This document shows positions 8,033-16,843 of a DNA stretch of 36,213 nt, piece after piece. Below the pieces are notes generated by a model. The model searched no databases and was not told the origin of the DNA. It worked only from the letters and a program-made list of their open reading frames with translations. Origin of the DNA: a virus; IMG/VR virus record IMGVR_UViG_3300042935_000737, positions 1 through 36,213 of that record, one strand, 5' to 3'. Both the position numbers and the translations under genes were made by a program. Position 1 is the stretch's first letter. Every line of letters begins with the position of its first letter.

Positions 8033-9979
8033 ATGGCATTTACAACACCTAAATACGAATTAATATTTAATGATATATACCAACCACCTAGTGGTGTAGT
8101 GGATGCGTATAGAATTAGAATATATTTAGATGGATATACAGGAGATAAGTATCCATTATATGGAACTACAAGCCCAATAACAATAGAAACCATTAATGCA
8201 GATGGTGATTCTTATGTGCCTATTATAGCAACAAAGGCAACATTAAACATATACAACTCTCCTAACTTTGATATTCAAGAGTTTCTTAATGCAGATGACA
8301 ATGACATAATGATAACTGTTGAGAATGGTACTGCTTCAGGTAGTGCATTTACTGCAACAAGTGTGATATGGAGAGGAACTTTTTTACCATCAGAAAACAT
8401 ACAATTTAGCGTAGTTGACTTGGCTAGTTATTCCTTAGTATTTGTAGATGGATTAGGTAAGCTAAAGCAAAGCAGATTATACTTTGATACTTTAAACCTA
8501 TTTGGTTTTAGAGCAGGTGATAAGACATCTATTATAAAATATATATCAGGTGCTTTATCAAAATCAGACCTTTCGTTAGATATATGGGTTAATCAATTCT
8601 ATCAAACTGCAAGTGTTGCTGGTAGAAATATAGAAAGTATGTCTATTAGGAACAATTACTTTTGTACTGAGCCTGGTACATACTTAACTTATTATGAAAT
8701 ATTAGAACAGTTATGTAGAAAATATGGGTGGGAATGCTACTATAAAGATGACCATTGGCACATAGAAAGCTATGGTTGTTTAACTAGGAACGCTACACCG
8801 TCTTATTTTGTATATAATAATGCAGGTAATTATCAGTCAACTTATACGACAACATATCCTGCATCTATACAGGTAGATGGCACAAACAATTTTAAGCAAC
8901 TAAACAAATCTATGTTAATGGGATTAAATATCCCTAAAAACTCATTTAAGTTTATACATAGAATACAAAATGCCAAAAACATATTAAATGCTTATTTCCA
9001 ATCTTGGTCAGGGGCTGAACCTGATGCTTTTTATGAATTTGGGACAATGACATATAGTAAGTTGAACCCAACGGCAGGTGGTGTATTAATTACATCATAT
9101 ACTACCAATATGCTAGATACTGCTGATTACTTAAGAAGCGAGAATGTAAAAGTAAAAGCTGGTGATATATTAAATATAGAATGGAATGACATTAATATCG
9201 CAGGTAATGAGAATAGGTATAAGATTATGCTTATCCCTGATGATGTATCAAACCCATCATATTTTGTAAACGGAACTGCTACTTTTGTTGCTACAGATAC
9301 TATGCTTTATAGGTTTTCTACTTATACTTCTACATGGAAAAATCAAACTACAGTACCTGTTGATGGAACTTTGACATTGTTTATATATAATCCTTACTAT
9401 GCAGGTGGAGGCACTTTCCCATATCAAGAATTATTGTTTTTTAATATTGCACATTATGGCACATCATCTCAAGTAAACAACTTTGATTCTGTTCAATATC
9501 TATCTTATGTATTTAATAAATTTAATGCTCAAGATATGACATATGATATTGGCAATTATTTTACTAATAGTGCTCTTATAACTACCTTGAACAATTATCT
9601 TAATTATAATAATGATGATGCAGTAATGAGTTCGGTATATTTAGGAACAATGGTAGACGCTAATAATATTCATGTATTAGATGAATTTGGAAGACAAACA
9701 AATAGTACTGTACCACTTTATCAATTAGTAGCAGAAGATGTTGGGGTAGATATGCTAAAAACACAATATACAATACTAGGTGAGTTTAAGTCTTTAGGAT
9801 ATTGGATAAATAGAAGGTTTGACTATAGTTTAGGAACAAGTTATAACTATCTATTAAAAGACTTTAAGTGGGATTTAAAACAAGCGGTTCAGTCATCTTC
9901 TTTATTTAAGATTAACTATAGTGCTGCTATACCATTTAATCCTAATTTTGGAACACCTACATTAAACTTAAAAAAATAA
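8033..9979 (+). CDS. Tail tip / baseplate hub protein
   Basis: This 648-residue protein directly follows the tape measure. The N-terminal ~200 residues are beta-rich with a W-R-G-T-F-L-P segment. A middle part, Y-Y-E-I-L-E-Q-L-C-R-K-Y-G-W at about 220, with H-W-H-I-E-S after it, matches the pattern of T4 gp27-like hub proteins (helix, strand, W-x-I). It probably forms the tail tip that holds the fibres. No enzymatic motif is seen. Exact equivalence to Dit or Tal is uncertain. Confidence 0.65.
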   Translation: MAFTTPKYELIFNDIYQPPSGVVDAYRIRIYLDGYTGDKYPLYGTTSPITIETINADGDSYVPIIATKATLNIYNSPNFDIQEFLNADDNDIMITVENGTASGSAFTATSVIWRGTFLPSENIQFSVVDLASYSLVFVDGLGKLKQSRLYFDTLNLFGFRAGDKTSIIKYISGALSKSDLSLDIWVNQFYQTASVAGRNIESMSIRNNYFCTEPGTYLTYYEILEQLCRKYGWECYYKDDHWHIESYGCLTRNATPSYFVYNNAGNYQSTYTTTYPASIQVDGTNNFKQLNKSMLMGLNIPKNSFKFIHRIQNAKNILNAYFQSWSGAEPDAFYEFGTMTYSKLNPTAGGVLITSYTTNMLDTADYLRSENVKVKAGDILNIEWNDINIAGNENRYKIMLIPDDVSNPSYFVNGTATFVATDTMLYRFSTYTSTWKNQTTVPVDGTLTLFIYNPYYAGGGTFPYQELLFFNIAHYGTSSQVNNFDSVQYLSYVFNKFNAQDMTYDIGNYFTNSALITTLNNYLNYNNDDAVMSSVYLGTMVDANNIHVLDEFGRQTNSTVPLYQLVAEDVGVDMLKTQYTILGEFKSLGYWINRRFDYSLGTSYNYLLKDFKWDLKQAVQSSSLFKINYSAAIPFNPNFGTPTLNLKK

Positions 9980-9983
9980 TAAA

Positions 9984-11162
9984 ATGGCATCTGCGATTAA
10001 TGGTACGAATATAGTCTTATATGAATATGATAGTAACGCTATCTATTACTTTAATGGAGGCACTGCACAAGGCACTTTTGATAGTATTGTGTGTAAGGAA
10101 TTAAGCAGAAGCCAAGTAGCAGGAACTTCAGTTGACTTTAATAAAACAGGAGCAGGTACAATAGCTTCGTTTATTACCGATGCTCTTGATCCTGGTGTAA
10201 CAACTATACCAGCAGGTACTTGGACTTTTAGTGCTTATTATTCTATTTTAACCGCCTTTGCAAGTGCTCAAGTTCAGTACGAACTATATAAATATAATGG
10301 TAGTGTTGCTACCTTATTGTTCACATCGGCAGCAACCACTCTTACAGCCCTACCAAAGACCTTATATACTACGACAATGACAGTCACTCAAACGACTATA
10401 GCTGCCACAGATAGGCTTCTAATTAAGGTTATTTACGCAGGTACAACTACCAACCAAATTACCCTTTATACTCAATCTAGTAATGTAGCTCAAGTGACTA
10501 CAACTATACCATTAGGAACTCCGTTTGGAGCTTCAACTAATTGTACTTTTAGTACTTCTGTAGATCAGAATGAGATTACTACTTACGCCTCTAATTCATA
10601 CAAAGAGTACATAGGCTCTCAAATAAACTGGGATGTAAGTGTAGATGGCCTAATTGCCTTGTCAGGTTATTCCTATTTGTCTTTATTGAATAAGCTTCAA
10701 AACAAGCAATCAATAGAGGTTAGATTTTCAATAGATAACGATAATGCTGACGGAAGTGGTACTTATGGCTATTCTGTTATTGCAGGAACTTGTAACATAG
10801 TTTCTTTAGACATTAATGGCCCAATGGAGAACGCTTCATCTTATTCAGCTAACCTACAAGGAACAGGTGCTTATTCAATAACAGGAACTCAAGTCATAGA
10901 CGGAGGTTCTACAATATCAACTTCAAGCGTGAATAGTTTTTCTTATACGGCAGCAGGTGGTGAAACAAGTGTGACTTTCGCAGGTGCAATCGGAGGTACT
11001 TGTATATCGGTTACAAGAGGTGGTGTAGAGGTTAGAGCGATAGCTACAAGCGGTGTACCAACGGATGAGAATGTTACCTTTAATAGTGCCACAGGAGTTC
11101 TTACCTTTGCAACGGCAAGACCACTAGAAGTGGATGAGTTTGTCAGAATGATTGTAAAATAA
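9984..11162 (+). CDS. Tail tip protein with tube-like fold and large inserted domain
   Basis: In 392 residues three parts can be seen. Residues 1-23 and 181-302 together resemble the tail tube protein at 4539: I-N-G-T-N-I-V-L matches F-N-G-T-S-L-V-V, W-D-V-S-V-D-G-L matches W-S-L-T-T-D-G-L, and Y-S-A-N-L-Q-G-T-G matches Y-S-V-S-F-K-G-T-G. Residues 25-178 form a Thr-rich beta domain inserted between these halves, plausibly a carbohydrate-binding or decorating module. Residues 305-392 form a small beta domain (F-S-Y-T-A-A-G-G-E-T). It may close the tail distally or decorate it. The function is inferred. Confidence 0.6.
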   Translation: MASAINGTNIVLYEYDSNAIYYFNGGTAQGTFDSIVCKELSRSQVAGTSVDFNKTGAGTIASFITDALDPGVTTIPAGTWTFSAYYSILTAFASAQVQYELYKYNGSVATLLFTSAATTLTALPKTLYTTTMTVTQTTIAATDRLLIKVIYAGTTTNQITLYTQSSNVAQVTTTIPLGTPFGASTNCTFSTSVDQNEITTYASNSYKEYIGSQINWDVSVDGLIALSGYSYLSLLNKLQNKQSIEVRFSIDNDNADGSGTYGYSVIAGTCNIVSLDINGPMENASSYSANLQGTGAYSITGTQVIDGGSTISTSSVNSFSYTAAGGETSVTFAGAIGGTCISVTRGGVEVRAIATSGVPTDENVTFNSATGVLTFATARPLEVDEFVRMIVK

Positions 11163-11177
11163 TTAATTAGAAATAGA

Positions 11178-14100
11178 ATGAGTCAACAGATACAAATTAC
11201 TGGAGGTGCGAAAGTGAGGAATTTACAAGATGTAATTATTGGAACAAGTGGGGTATTGACTTCATTAGGATTTGATGTTGCAAATGGTGTGCCAAGACTT
11301 GATGTAAATGGTAAAATATTAGTAAGTCAGTTACCTAACTCGGTTATGGAGTACAAAGGTACTTGGAATGTATCTACAAATACACCGACTTTAGTAAATG
11401 GCACAGGAAATCAGGGGGATGTATATTTAGTTGAAGGTGCAGCGGTTGGCGGAACTGCCTTTAATTTTGGGGCTGGTCCGATTACATTTTTCAACGGAGA
11501 CCAAGCCATATATTCAGGAAGCATTTGGCAAAGGGCATCAGGAGCAACAGGAACAGTTACTAGTGTTGCGGTTACTGAAAGCGGAGATAGTTTAAACATC
11601 ACAGGCTCACCAATTACTACAAGCGGAACGATTAACATAGGATTCAACGGAACTAATTTACAATATGTAAACGGAGCAGGAAACTTAACAACCTTTCCTA
11701 TATTAACAGGGTTTGTACCATATACAGGAGCAACTACTTCAGTAGATTTAGGTGCTTTTCTTTTAACTGCTTCAGGTGTTGATTCAGTAGGATATACTGC
11801 TCGTGGTAGTGGAACTTTAAGTGGTTATTTGATATTAAAACAAGGTACTACATTTCTTGGCAATGTTGTAGGTTATAATAGTATTAATGCAAATTCAACA
11901 AAATATACATTTATTTCGGATGTTGATGGTACAAATTATAAACAAGCAAGTTTTGAATTAGGTTCATTAACAAATAATACTGCTAGAACTTATACCTTAC
12001 CTAACGCAAATGGTACTATTGCACTAACATCGGACATTCCTATTTTAACAGGCTATGTTCCCTACACAGGTGCAACTGCAAATGTTGATTTAGGTACATT
12101 TAATTTGACTGCTGATGTTATTACAGGAGCAACAGGTTCTTTTACATCAAATGGTGGTAGTGATACATTTGCTATCAATCATTCAAGCGGTGCAGGAATT
12201 GCTTTGAATATTACTAAAGGTGGTAATGGCGAAGGATTATACATAAACAAGACAAGTGGAAGCGGAAACGCAGCAACGATAATAGGTACATTAAACGCAA
12301 CTACTTTAGTAAAGAGTGGTGGCACATCAAGTCAGTTCTTAAAGGCTGATGGCACAGTTGATTCAAGCACATACGCTTTAGATTCAGCAGTAGTTCATAA
12401 TACAGGCAATGAAACAGTTGGTGGTACAAAGACTTTCTCGGATGCTACTAAAAACAACGGAGGCATATTCTTACAAAATGCTTCAAGTAACTCTTTAGCA
12501 GGATATATGAATTTAGGTGGATTGACCAATGGATTAAAGTTCACAAGTGGTGGTGGTATTAGTAATTCATTTACTTTGCCATCTGCGACAGGATATACTT
12601 TTACTTTCCCTAATGCAACAGGAACGATTGCCCTTACAAGCGATTTAACAGGGTATCTTACTGCGGTAACTGCTACATCACCTTTAAGTTCAAGTGGTGG
12701 TACAACGCCTAATATAACGATTGCACAGGCTACTACAAGCACTAATGGTTATTTATCTTCAACTGATTGGAATACTTTTAATCTTAAACAACCACAATTA
12801 AATGGTACAGGATTTGTTAAGGCTTCAGGCACTACCATTAGCTATGATAATAGTACTTATGCTTTAGATTCAGCGGTTGTTCATAATACAGGCACGGAAA
12901 CAATAGGAGGGGCAAAAACATTTTCTACTTTTACAAAGTTTGATGGTGGGGTAATATTAAAAAATAATGTTTCAGCAAGTTTAGCAGGTTATGTTGGACT
13001 TTCTGCTTATTCGGCTTCGGGAAACAAGGGTATAAATATTGACTTTGATACATATTCAAATAGTTTTTATTTTAGTGGAACTTTACCTTATCAATACACA
13101 TTCCCATCTGCAACAGGAACATTAGCTCTTACAAGTGATATACCTTCTTTAACAGGTTATGTAAATACAAGTGGTTCACCTACTACCAACTACCTACCTA
13201 AATTTACAGGTGCAAGTACAATAGGGAATAGTATCGTTAATGATAATGGAACAGGAATTGGTATAGGTATTGCAGCAGCATCTCCATTTATTCTTAATAC
13301 TTTATCAACTGATGCAACTACAAGTGGAGTTATTGGTATAATGCAAATTGGCAGAGCATCAAGCGGTACTGCCGCTAATGGTATAGGTGGTAATCTTCAA
13401 TTTACTGCACAAGATACAGCAGGTACTCAAAGAACAGCCGCATATATAACTTGGAAATTAGCAGTAGCGTCAAGTGCATCTCCTCAAGGTTATTTAGCAA
13501 TAGGAACAAGAAATGCAAGTGAAGCATTAATAATTACTGATTCAGGCAATTTAGGATTAGGAGTTACACCGAGTGCGTGGGGTAGTAATTCAAAGCCTTT
13601 ACAAATGGCTGATGGAAGTGTTTGGGGTATAAGCTCATTAACAGGTTATGTTAGTGTTGGTGGTAATTATTATTACGATGGAAATTACAAATACATTAAA
13701 ACTTCAAACGCTACTGATTATTACCAATATAATGGGCAGCACGCTTGGAGAAACGCTCCTTCAGGAACGGCAGGTAACGCTATAACCTTTACCCAAGCAA
13801 TGACCTTAACGGCAGCAGGGAGATTACTAATAGGAACACCTACGGAAGCTACATACTTGCTAGATGTTAATGGTACAGGAAGGTTTAGTGGGAATTCGGG
13901 AACACCTGTTTCATTGGCTATTAGTACTGCCAATAGTAACTGTGATGTAACAATGCAATCATCAAATAGTAGTTCAGTAAGTAGAATAAGAAATGGCACA
14001 AACGATTTACAATTTCATACTAACGGAACACTTGGTTTAACATTAGCTTCTAATCAAGCAGCTACATTTTCTTCATCAGTTACCGCAACATCATTTTTTG

Positions 14101-14354
14101 AGTCAAGTGATAGTAGATTAAAAACACTTATCCAAGATAACTACCAAACAAAAGGCATTGCATCAATAACCCCTAAACTTTACACTAAAAACGGAAAAGT
14201 TGAATTAGGTTATTATGCTCAAGATTTTATTGGCATATTAGATAGTGCTATTTCAAAAGGTAGTGATGATATGTTAAGCCTATCTTATCGTGAGGTATTA
14301 GTTGCAAAAGTGTACGCATTGGAACAAAGAATTAAAGAACTAGAAAACAAATAA
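11178..14354 (+). CDS. Tail fibre with C-terminal S74 intramolecular chaperone
   Basis: A 1058-residue Gly/Ser/Thr-rich fibre. Short modules repeat: V-P-Y-T-G-A-T followed by V-D-L-G twice, Y-A-L-D-S-A-V-V-H-N-T-G at about 399 and 561, and a (L/F)P-x-A-x-G-T-x-A-L-T-S-D unit at least three times. The last ~85 residues form a peptidase S74 domain with S-D-S-R-L-K at 977-982 (Ser977 and Lys982 are the expected dyad) and a terminal coiled coil ending K-E-L-E. S74 domains trimerise the fibre and then cleave themselves off. It is the likely main receptor-binding protein. Confidence 0.85.
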   Translation: MSQQIQITGGAKVRNLQDVIIGTSGVLTSLGFDVANGVPRLDVNGKILVSQLPNSVMEYKGTWNVSTNTPTLVNGTGNQGDVYLVEGAAVGGTAFNFGAGPITFFNGDQAIYSGSIWQRASGATGTVTSVAVTESGDSLNITGSPITTSGTINIGFNGTNLQYVNGAGNLTTFPILTGFVPYTGATTSVDLGAFLLTASGVDSVGYTARGSGTLSGYLILKQGTTFLGNVVGYNSINANSTKYTFISDVDGTNYKQASFELGSLTNNTARTYTLPNANGTIALTSDIPILTGYVPYTGATANVDLGTFNLTADVITGATGSFTSNGGSDTFAINHSSGAGIALNITKGGNGEGLYINKTSGSGNAATIIGTLNATTLVKSGGTSSQFLKADGTVDSSTYALDSAVVHNTGNETVGGTKTFSDATKNNGGIFLQNASSNSLAGYMNLGGLTNGLKFTSGGGISNSFTLPSATGYTFTFPNATGTIALTSDLTGYLTAVTATSPLSSSGGTTPNITIAQATTSTNGYLSSTDWNTFNLKQPQLNGTGFVKASGTTISYDNSTYALDSAVVHNTGTETIGGAKTFSTFTKFDGGVILKNNVSASLAGYVGLSAYSASGNKGINIDFDTYSNSFYFSGTLPYQYTFPSATGTLALTSDIPSLTGYVNTSGSPTTNYLPKFTGASTIGNSIVNDNGTGIGIGIAAASPFILNTLSTDATTSGVIGIMQIGRASSGTAANGIGGNLQFTAQDTAGTQRTAAYITWKLAVASSASPQGYLAIGTRNASEALIITDSGNLGLGVTPSAWGSNSKPLQMADGSVWGISSLTGYVSVGGNYYYDGNYKYIKTSNATDYYQYNGQHAWRNAPSGTAGNAITFTQAMTLTAAGRLLIGTPTEATYLLDVNGTGRFSGNSGTPVSLAISTANSNCDVTMQSSNSSSVSRIRNGTNDLQFHTNGTLGLTLASNQAATFSSSVTATSFFESSDSRLKTLIQDNYQTKGIASITPKLYTKNGKVELGYYAQDFIGILDSAISKGSDDMLSLSYREVLVAKVYALEQRIKELENK

Positions 14355-14355
14355 T

Positions 14356-14580
14356 ATGGCAAGTACTTGGAATGGAACGGCAGGTAATGAATTAATATCA
14401 GGTGCGGCATTAAGAGATGGTGCAGGTGTTACAGGCTTATATACAGTTGATGTAACAATACCAACAGGGGATAATACAAGATTATGTACTTCACAATACA
14501 TAACTGACCATACCACCGCATCAGGTGTTCAAACCGCATTAATGATGACAAGCAAAGATGTTTTTTTAAGTCAATTCTAA
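14356..14580 (+). CDS. Small fibre-associated protein, unknown
   Basis: This 74-residue protein directly follows the fibre gene. It has the fibre-like W-N-G-T-A-G-N-E-L start and a T-I-P-T-G-D-N-T segment but no identifiable domain. A nearly identical stretch of bases, tggaatggaacggcaggtaa, links it to fibre-type coding sequence (compare aacggcaggtaacgc in the fibre near 13765). A tail tip accessory role is possible from position only. Confidence 0.6.
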   Translation: MASTWNGTAGNELISGAALRDGAGVTGLYTVDVTIPTGDNTRLCTSQYITDHTTASGVQTALMMTSKDVFLSQF

Positions 14581-14590
14581 AATATAAAAT

Positions 14591-14965
14591 ATGAAACAAA
14601 TTTCTCCTATCCAAAGTTGGATAAACGGAAAATCAGTAACCGCAACAATCTTTACTCTTTACCCTATTGGTGGAGAGTTATTTAAGTATGCTAAATTCTA
14701 CTACGCTTTATTAGATGAAAATATGGGAGTATGTGCTAGTGGTAATCTTGATATGACAGGGGAAGCGTATCAAGCGTGGGGTAACAACGATGAGTATGCC
14801 TATACTTGGAGTGCATCACCTGAAGTACTTAACCTTACAATCATTGGGGATTATGTTCCGCCTGTACCTGAAGTAATAGTGCCTACCGAACCTACTGAAC
14901 CTTTAAATTCAATTTTAGCGGATTTAAGACAAGATGCTCCATTAGATGAAATTGTAACCGAATAG
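14591..14965 (+). CDS. Tail-associated protein of unknown function
   Basis: A 124-residue protein with a W-I-N-G-K-S-V start and Y-Y-A-L-L-D-E-N in the middle, then G-N-L-D-M-T-G-E-A-Y-Q-A-W-G. Proteins with this layout are frequent next to fibre genes in Bacteroidota phages and are usually left hypothetical. The last 40 residues are Pro/Glu-rich (P-T-E-P-T-E-P) and look like a flexible linker. No enzymatic residues are apparent. Confidence 0.65.
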   Translation: MKQISPIQSWINGKSVTATIFTLYPIGGELFKYAKFYYALLDENMGVCASGNLDMTGEAYQAWGNNDEYAYTWSASPEVLNLTIIGDYVPPVPEVIVPTEPTEPLNSILADLRQDAPLDEIVTE

Positions 14966-14968
14966 TAC

Positions 14969-14976
14969 TAATTTTG
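14969..14976 (+). promoter_or_regulatory. TAnnTTTG -7 box, leaderless spacing
   Basis: TAATTTTG begins three bases after the stop of the preceding gene and ends four bases before ATG 14981. Transcription would therefore begin at the ATG itself. It probably starts the transcript for the pre-lysis genes. A -33 TTTG is not obvious. Confidence 0.5.
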
Positions 14977-14980
14977 GCAA

Positions 14981-15199
14981 ATGGAATCAAAACAATCTGC
15001 TTGGAATAAAAATAAACCACTTTTTGCTAAAAAAGAAGTGGAGAATAAAAAAAGAGATTTGGTTATGCTTTTAAGATGGGTGCTAAAACATTATTCAACA
15101 GGTACTGATATAGAAGGGTTTTTTATGTGGGAAAATCCATTAGGAAAGGAATTTGATTCTATTGAGGTGGTTGAATATTATTTAAAAGAAAACAAATAA
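14981..15199 (+). CDS. Small charged protein, unknown
   Basis: The 72-residue product is Lys-rich at its N-terminus and has a central W-V-L-K-H-Y-S-T-G segment and a C-terminal helix (I-E-V-V-E-Y-Y-L-K). There is no signal peptide or TM segment. It follows a leaderless-type promoter and precedes another small gene by three bases. I do not recognise the family. Confidence 0.6.
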   Translation: MESKQSAWNKNKPLFAKKEVENKKRDLVMLLRWVLKHYSTGTDIEGFFMWENPLGKEFDSIEVVEYYLKENK

Positions 15200-15202
15200 C
15201 CT

Positions 15203-15403
15203 ATGGACAAGCATGATTTAGAATGGTATAAAGAAAGGATAGGCAAGAAGGTTTATAGAACTGCATCAACTTGTCCTTGTGAGGTATGTAAAAAAGTAGA
15301 AGATGTTGGTTTGTATATAGCAGATGAACTACACGCTAACTACCTCTATGATTGCCAAAATGATTTAGACCTTTATTATTTTGATGAACAACCAAACCTA
15401 TAA
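15203..15403 (+). CDS. Small Cys-motif protein, unknown
   Basis: This 66-residue protein contains C-P-C-E-V-C, three clustered Cys that could bind a metal, though no second cluster completes a zinc ribbon. The rest is acidic with several Tyr. It lies three bases after the previous gene and is followed by the first copy of an 18-base direct repeat that covers its stop. The function is unknown. Confidence 0.6.
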   Translation: MDKHDLEWYKERIGKKVYRTASTCPCEVCKKVEDVGLYIADELHANYLYDCQNDLDLYYFDEQPNL

Positions 15404-15524
15404 CAATTAACATATGTCAGCAATACCTTTAATAATAATTTTTATAATAGCAATATTAATAGGATTAAAAACTGATGATGAAAAAAGAAAAAAATGGTAC
15501 TAAAGAAAACCTATAACAATTAAC
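15394..15524 (+). repeat. Pair of 18-base direct repeats flanking a mini-gene
   Basis: AAACCTATAACAATTAAC occurs exactly at 15394-15411 and 15507-15524. The first copy lies at the stop of the upstream gene and runs into ATG 15414. The second runs into the TATATTTG promoter of the 15549 gene. The pair brackets the 29-residue membrane peptide gene, as if that unit were inserted or duplicated, or as if both copies bind the same regulator. Confidence 0.8.
15414..15503 (+). CDS. Single-TM mini-protein (29 residues)
   Basis: A tiny open frame: after M-S-A-I-P comes a run of about 14 Ile/Leu/Phe residues forming one TM helix, then a polar charged tail ending K-R-K-K-W-Y. It starts right at the end of an 18-base repeat, before the lysis region. 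A second mini-protein at 31867 has the same plan and a similar K-K-W end. A regulatory or accessory lysis role is possible but unproven. Confidence 0.5.
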   Translation: MSAIPLIIIFIIAILIGLKTDDEKRKKWY

Positions 15525-15532
15525 TATATTTG
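15525..15532 (+). promoter_or_regulatory. TAnnTTTG -7 box before the lysis region
   Basis: TATATTTG is followed by GTAAAAAATC and lies 16 bases before ATG 15549. The TTTGTA extension is shared with the boxes at 2694, 4078, 18686 and 34491. It probably drives the lysis-associated genes 15549-17878. Confidence 0.6.
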
Positions 15533-15548
15533 TAAAAAATCAAATCAA

Positions 15549-15938
15549 ATGAAATATCAACAACTCAACACCCTAGTCGCATCAATTAATGCGGTTATTG
15601 GTTCACAAGAAACTAAAGTTCAAAAGAAATTATTTAAGATTTATGAAAAAGTCAAATCCTACCACGAAAGCTATCAAGCCCAAGTTGAAGAACTCCGCCT
15701 TGATAACGCATCAACCGATGATAAAGACATTTTATTATTGGATGAAAAAGGTGGTTACAAGTTTACTAAAGAAAGTATCAAAAAGCTAACTGCTCAAGTT
15801 AAAGAACTAGGGGAGAAGGAGTTTGACTTTACACCGATTAATGTGGTTAATTCTTCAGGACTTAAAGAATTTACATTCCTTCAAGATTGGACAACAGGTA
15901 TCGCATTTATAACAGAAGAAGAAGAGGAAGAGTTATAA
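15549..15938 (+). CDS. Helical soluble protein at the start of the lysis cluster
   Basis: A 129-residue mostly helical protein with no TM segment. A coiled-coil-like N-terminal half (about 20-55), a segment Y-K-F-T-K-E-S-I-K-K-L and a strongly acidic tail of Glu residues can be seen. Its stop overlaps the next ATG (TAATG), so translation is coupled to the membrane protein that follows. The family is not recognised. Confidence 0.65.
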   Translation: MKYQQLNTLVASINAVIGSQETKVQKKLFKIYEKVKSYHESYQAQVEELRLDNASTDDKDILLLDEKGGYKFTKESIKKLTAQVKELGEKEFDFTPINVVNSSGLKEFTFLQDWTTGIAFITEEEEEEL

Positions 15939-16531
15939 TGAAGTTCATTAAGGACAATATTTTGTTCATAGCCATAGTACTACTCGTGTTATGGCTATAT
16001 TTTTTTGTTAAACCTACCTATATAAAGACTCCTCTTGACTTGTCTAAATATAAGAAGGTACAAACCATACACGATACCTTATATGCAAAAGTGTACATAA
16101 ATCGGTACAGAAAAGGAGATTCTATACCATACAAGGTTATAGATACCTTATATACGCATATATCCGATACGATACGCATAATATCCGATTATAACCAAGT
16201 AAAGGCTTATTCCGACACTATTAAGAAAGATTCTAATATCTTTGTAATAGATGATACTATCAGCCAAAATAGGATCATCAGTAGAGGCTTTAAGGCAGAT
16301 ATAACCCAAAAAACCATCGTTGTAAGAGAGTTCTACGCTAGTAAACCGACTAATACCCTTTATTGGGGCATTAGAGGCTCATACAGACCACTTGTAGGCT
16401 TGGAGGTACTAAGTCCTTCCTTGATGCTAAGTGTCAAAAATAAGGCTCTAATAGGCCTTAGCGTAGATATTAATAAAAATTACAATATTGGGTACTCTGG
16501 TGGTATCTACTTTAAAATAGGAAAAAAGTAA
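15938..16531 (+). CDS. Membrane-anchored protein with periplasmic stalk and beta-rich C-terminus; spanin candidate
   Basis: This 197-residue protein starts with one TM helix (about 6-24, I-L-F-I-A-I-V-L-L-V-L-W). A long polar region with repeated D-T-L/I-Y units (I-H-D-T-L-Y, I-D-T-L-Y-T-H) follows. The C-terminal ~60 residues alternate hydrophobic and polar residues with Gly and Tyr turns, ending Y-F-K-I-G-K-K, as in outer-membrane beta-hairpins. An inner-membrane anchor plus an outer-membrane-like end is what a one-piece spanin needs. It lies four genes before the endolysin. No lipobox is present. Confidence 0.55.
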   Translation: MKFIKDNILFIAIVLLVLWLYFFVKPTYIKTPLDLSKYKKVQTIHDTLYAKVYINRYRKGDSIPYKVIDTLYTHISDTIRIISDYNQVKAYSDTIKKDSNIFVIDDTISQNRIISRGFKADITQKTIVVREFYASKPTNTLYWGIRGSYRPLVGLEVLSPSLMLSVKNKALIGLSVDINKNYNIGYSGGIYFKIGKK

Positions 16532-16532
16532 A

Positions 16533-16838
16533 ATGGCAGTAAAAAAAGAAGGTATCTTGGGAGCAAACCCATTACCTATATCATTCAAAGATTTCGCTAA
16601 AAACCCTATTGTGGGTACATTATTCGTTGTACTTATAGGTATATCCTATTTGTATGTAGATATTAAAAGCACATTCAAAGGCCAAATACAAAGCCAGGAA
16701 TACAGAATAACCAACCTTGAGCATAAGGATTCCTTAAAAACACAAGCCCTAATAGAGTGTAAGACTGCTTTAAGTGCTACTAGTACTAAACTAGAAACAC
16801 TACAAGACTTAGGAGCTATTAAAAAATCTGTAAAATAA
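16533..16838 (+). CDS. Single-TM coiled-coil protein in the lysis cluster (i-spanin-like)
   Basis: This 101-residue protein has a polar N-terminus, one TM helix near 28-46 (V-G-T-L-F-V-V-L-I-G-I-S-Y-L-Y) and a C-terminal coiled coil. The topology would put the coiled coil in the periplasm, as in inner-membrane spanins. It starts two bases after the preceding gene. The function is inferred from topology and neighbours. Confidence 0.55.
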   Translation: MAVKKEGILGANPLPISFKDFAKNPIVGTLFVVLIGISYLYVDIKSTFKGQIQSQEYRITNLEHKDSLKTQALIECKTALSATSTKLETLQDLGAIKKSVK

Positions 16839-16843
16839 TAGCC

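Noticed and set aside
15589-15789. Plus-strand frame overlapping the 15549 gene
   Set aside because: It is an out-of-frame Lys-rich shadow of an open gene with a good promoter and coupled stop.
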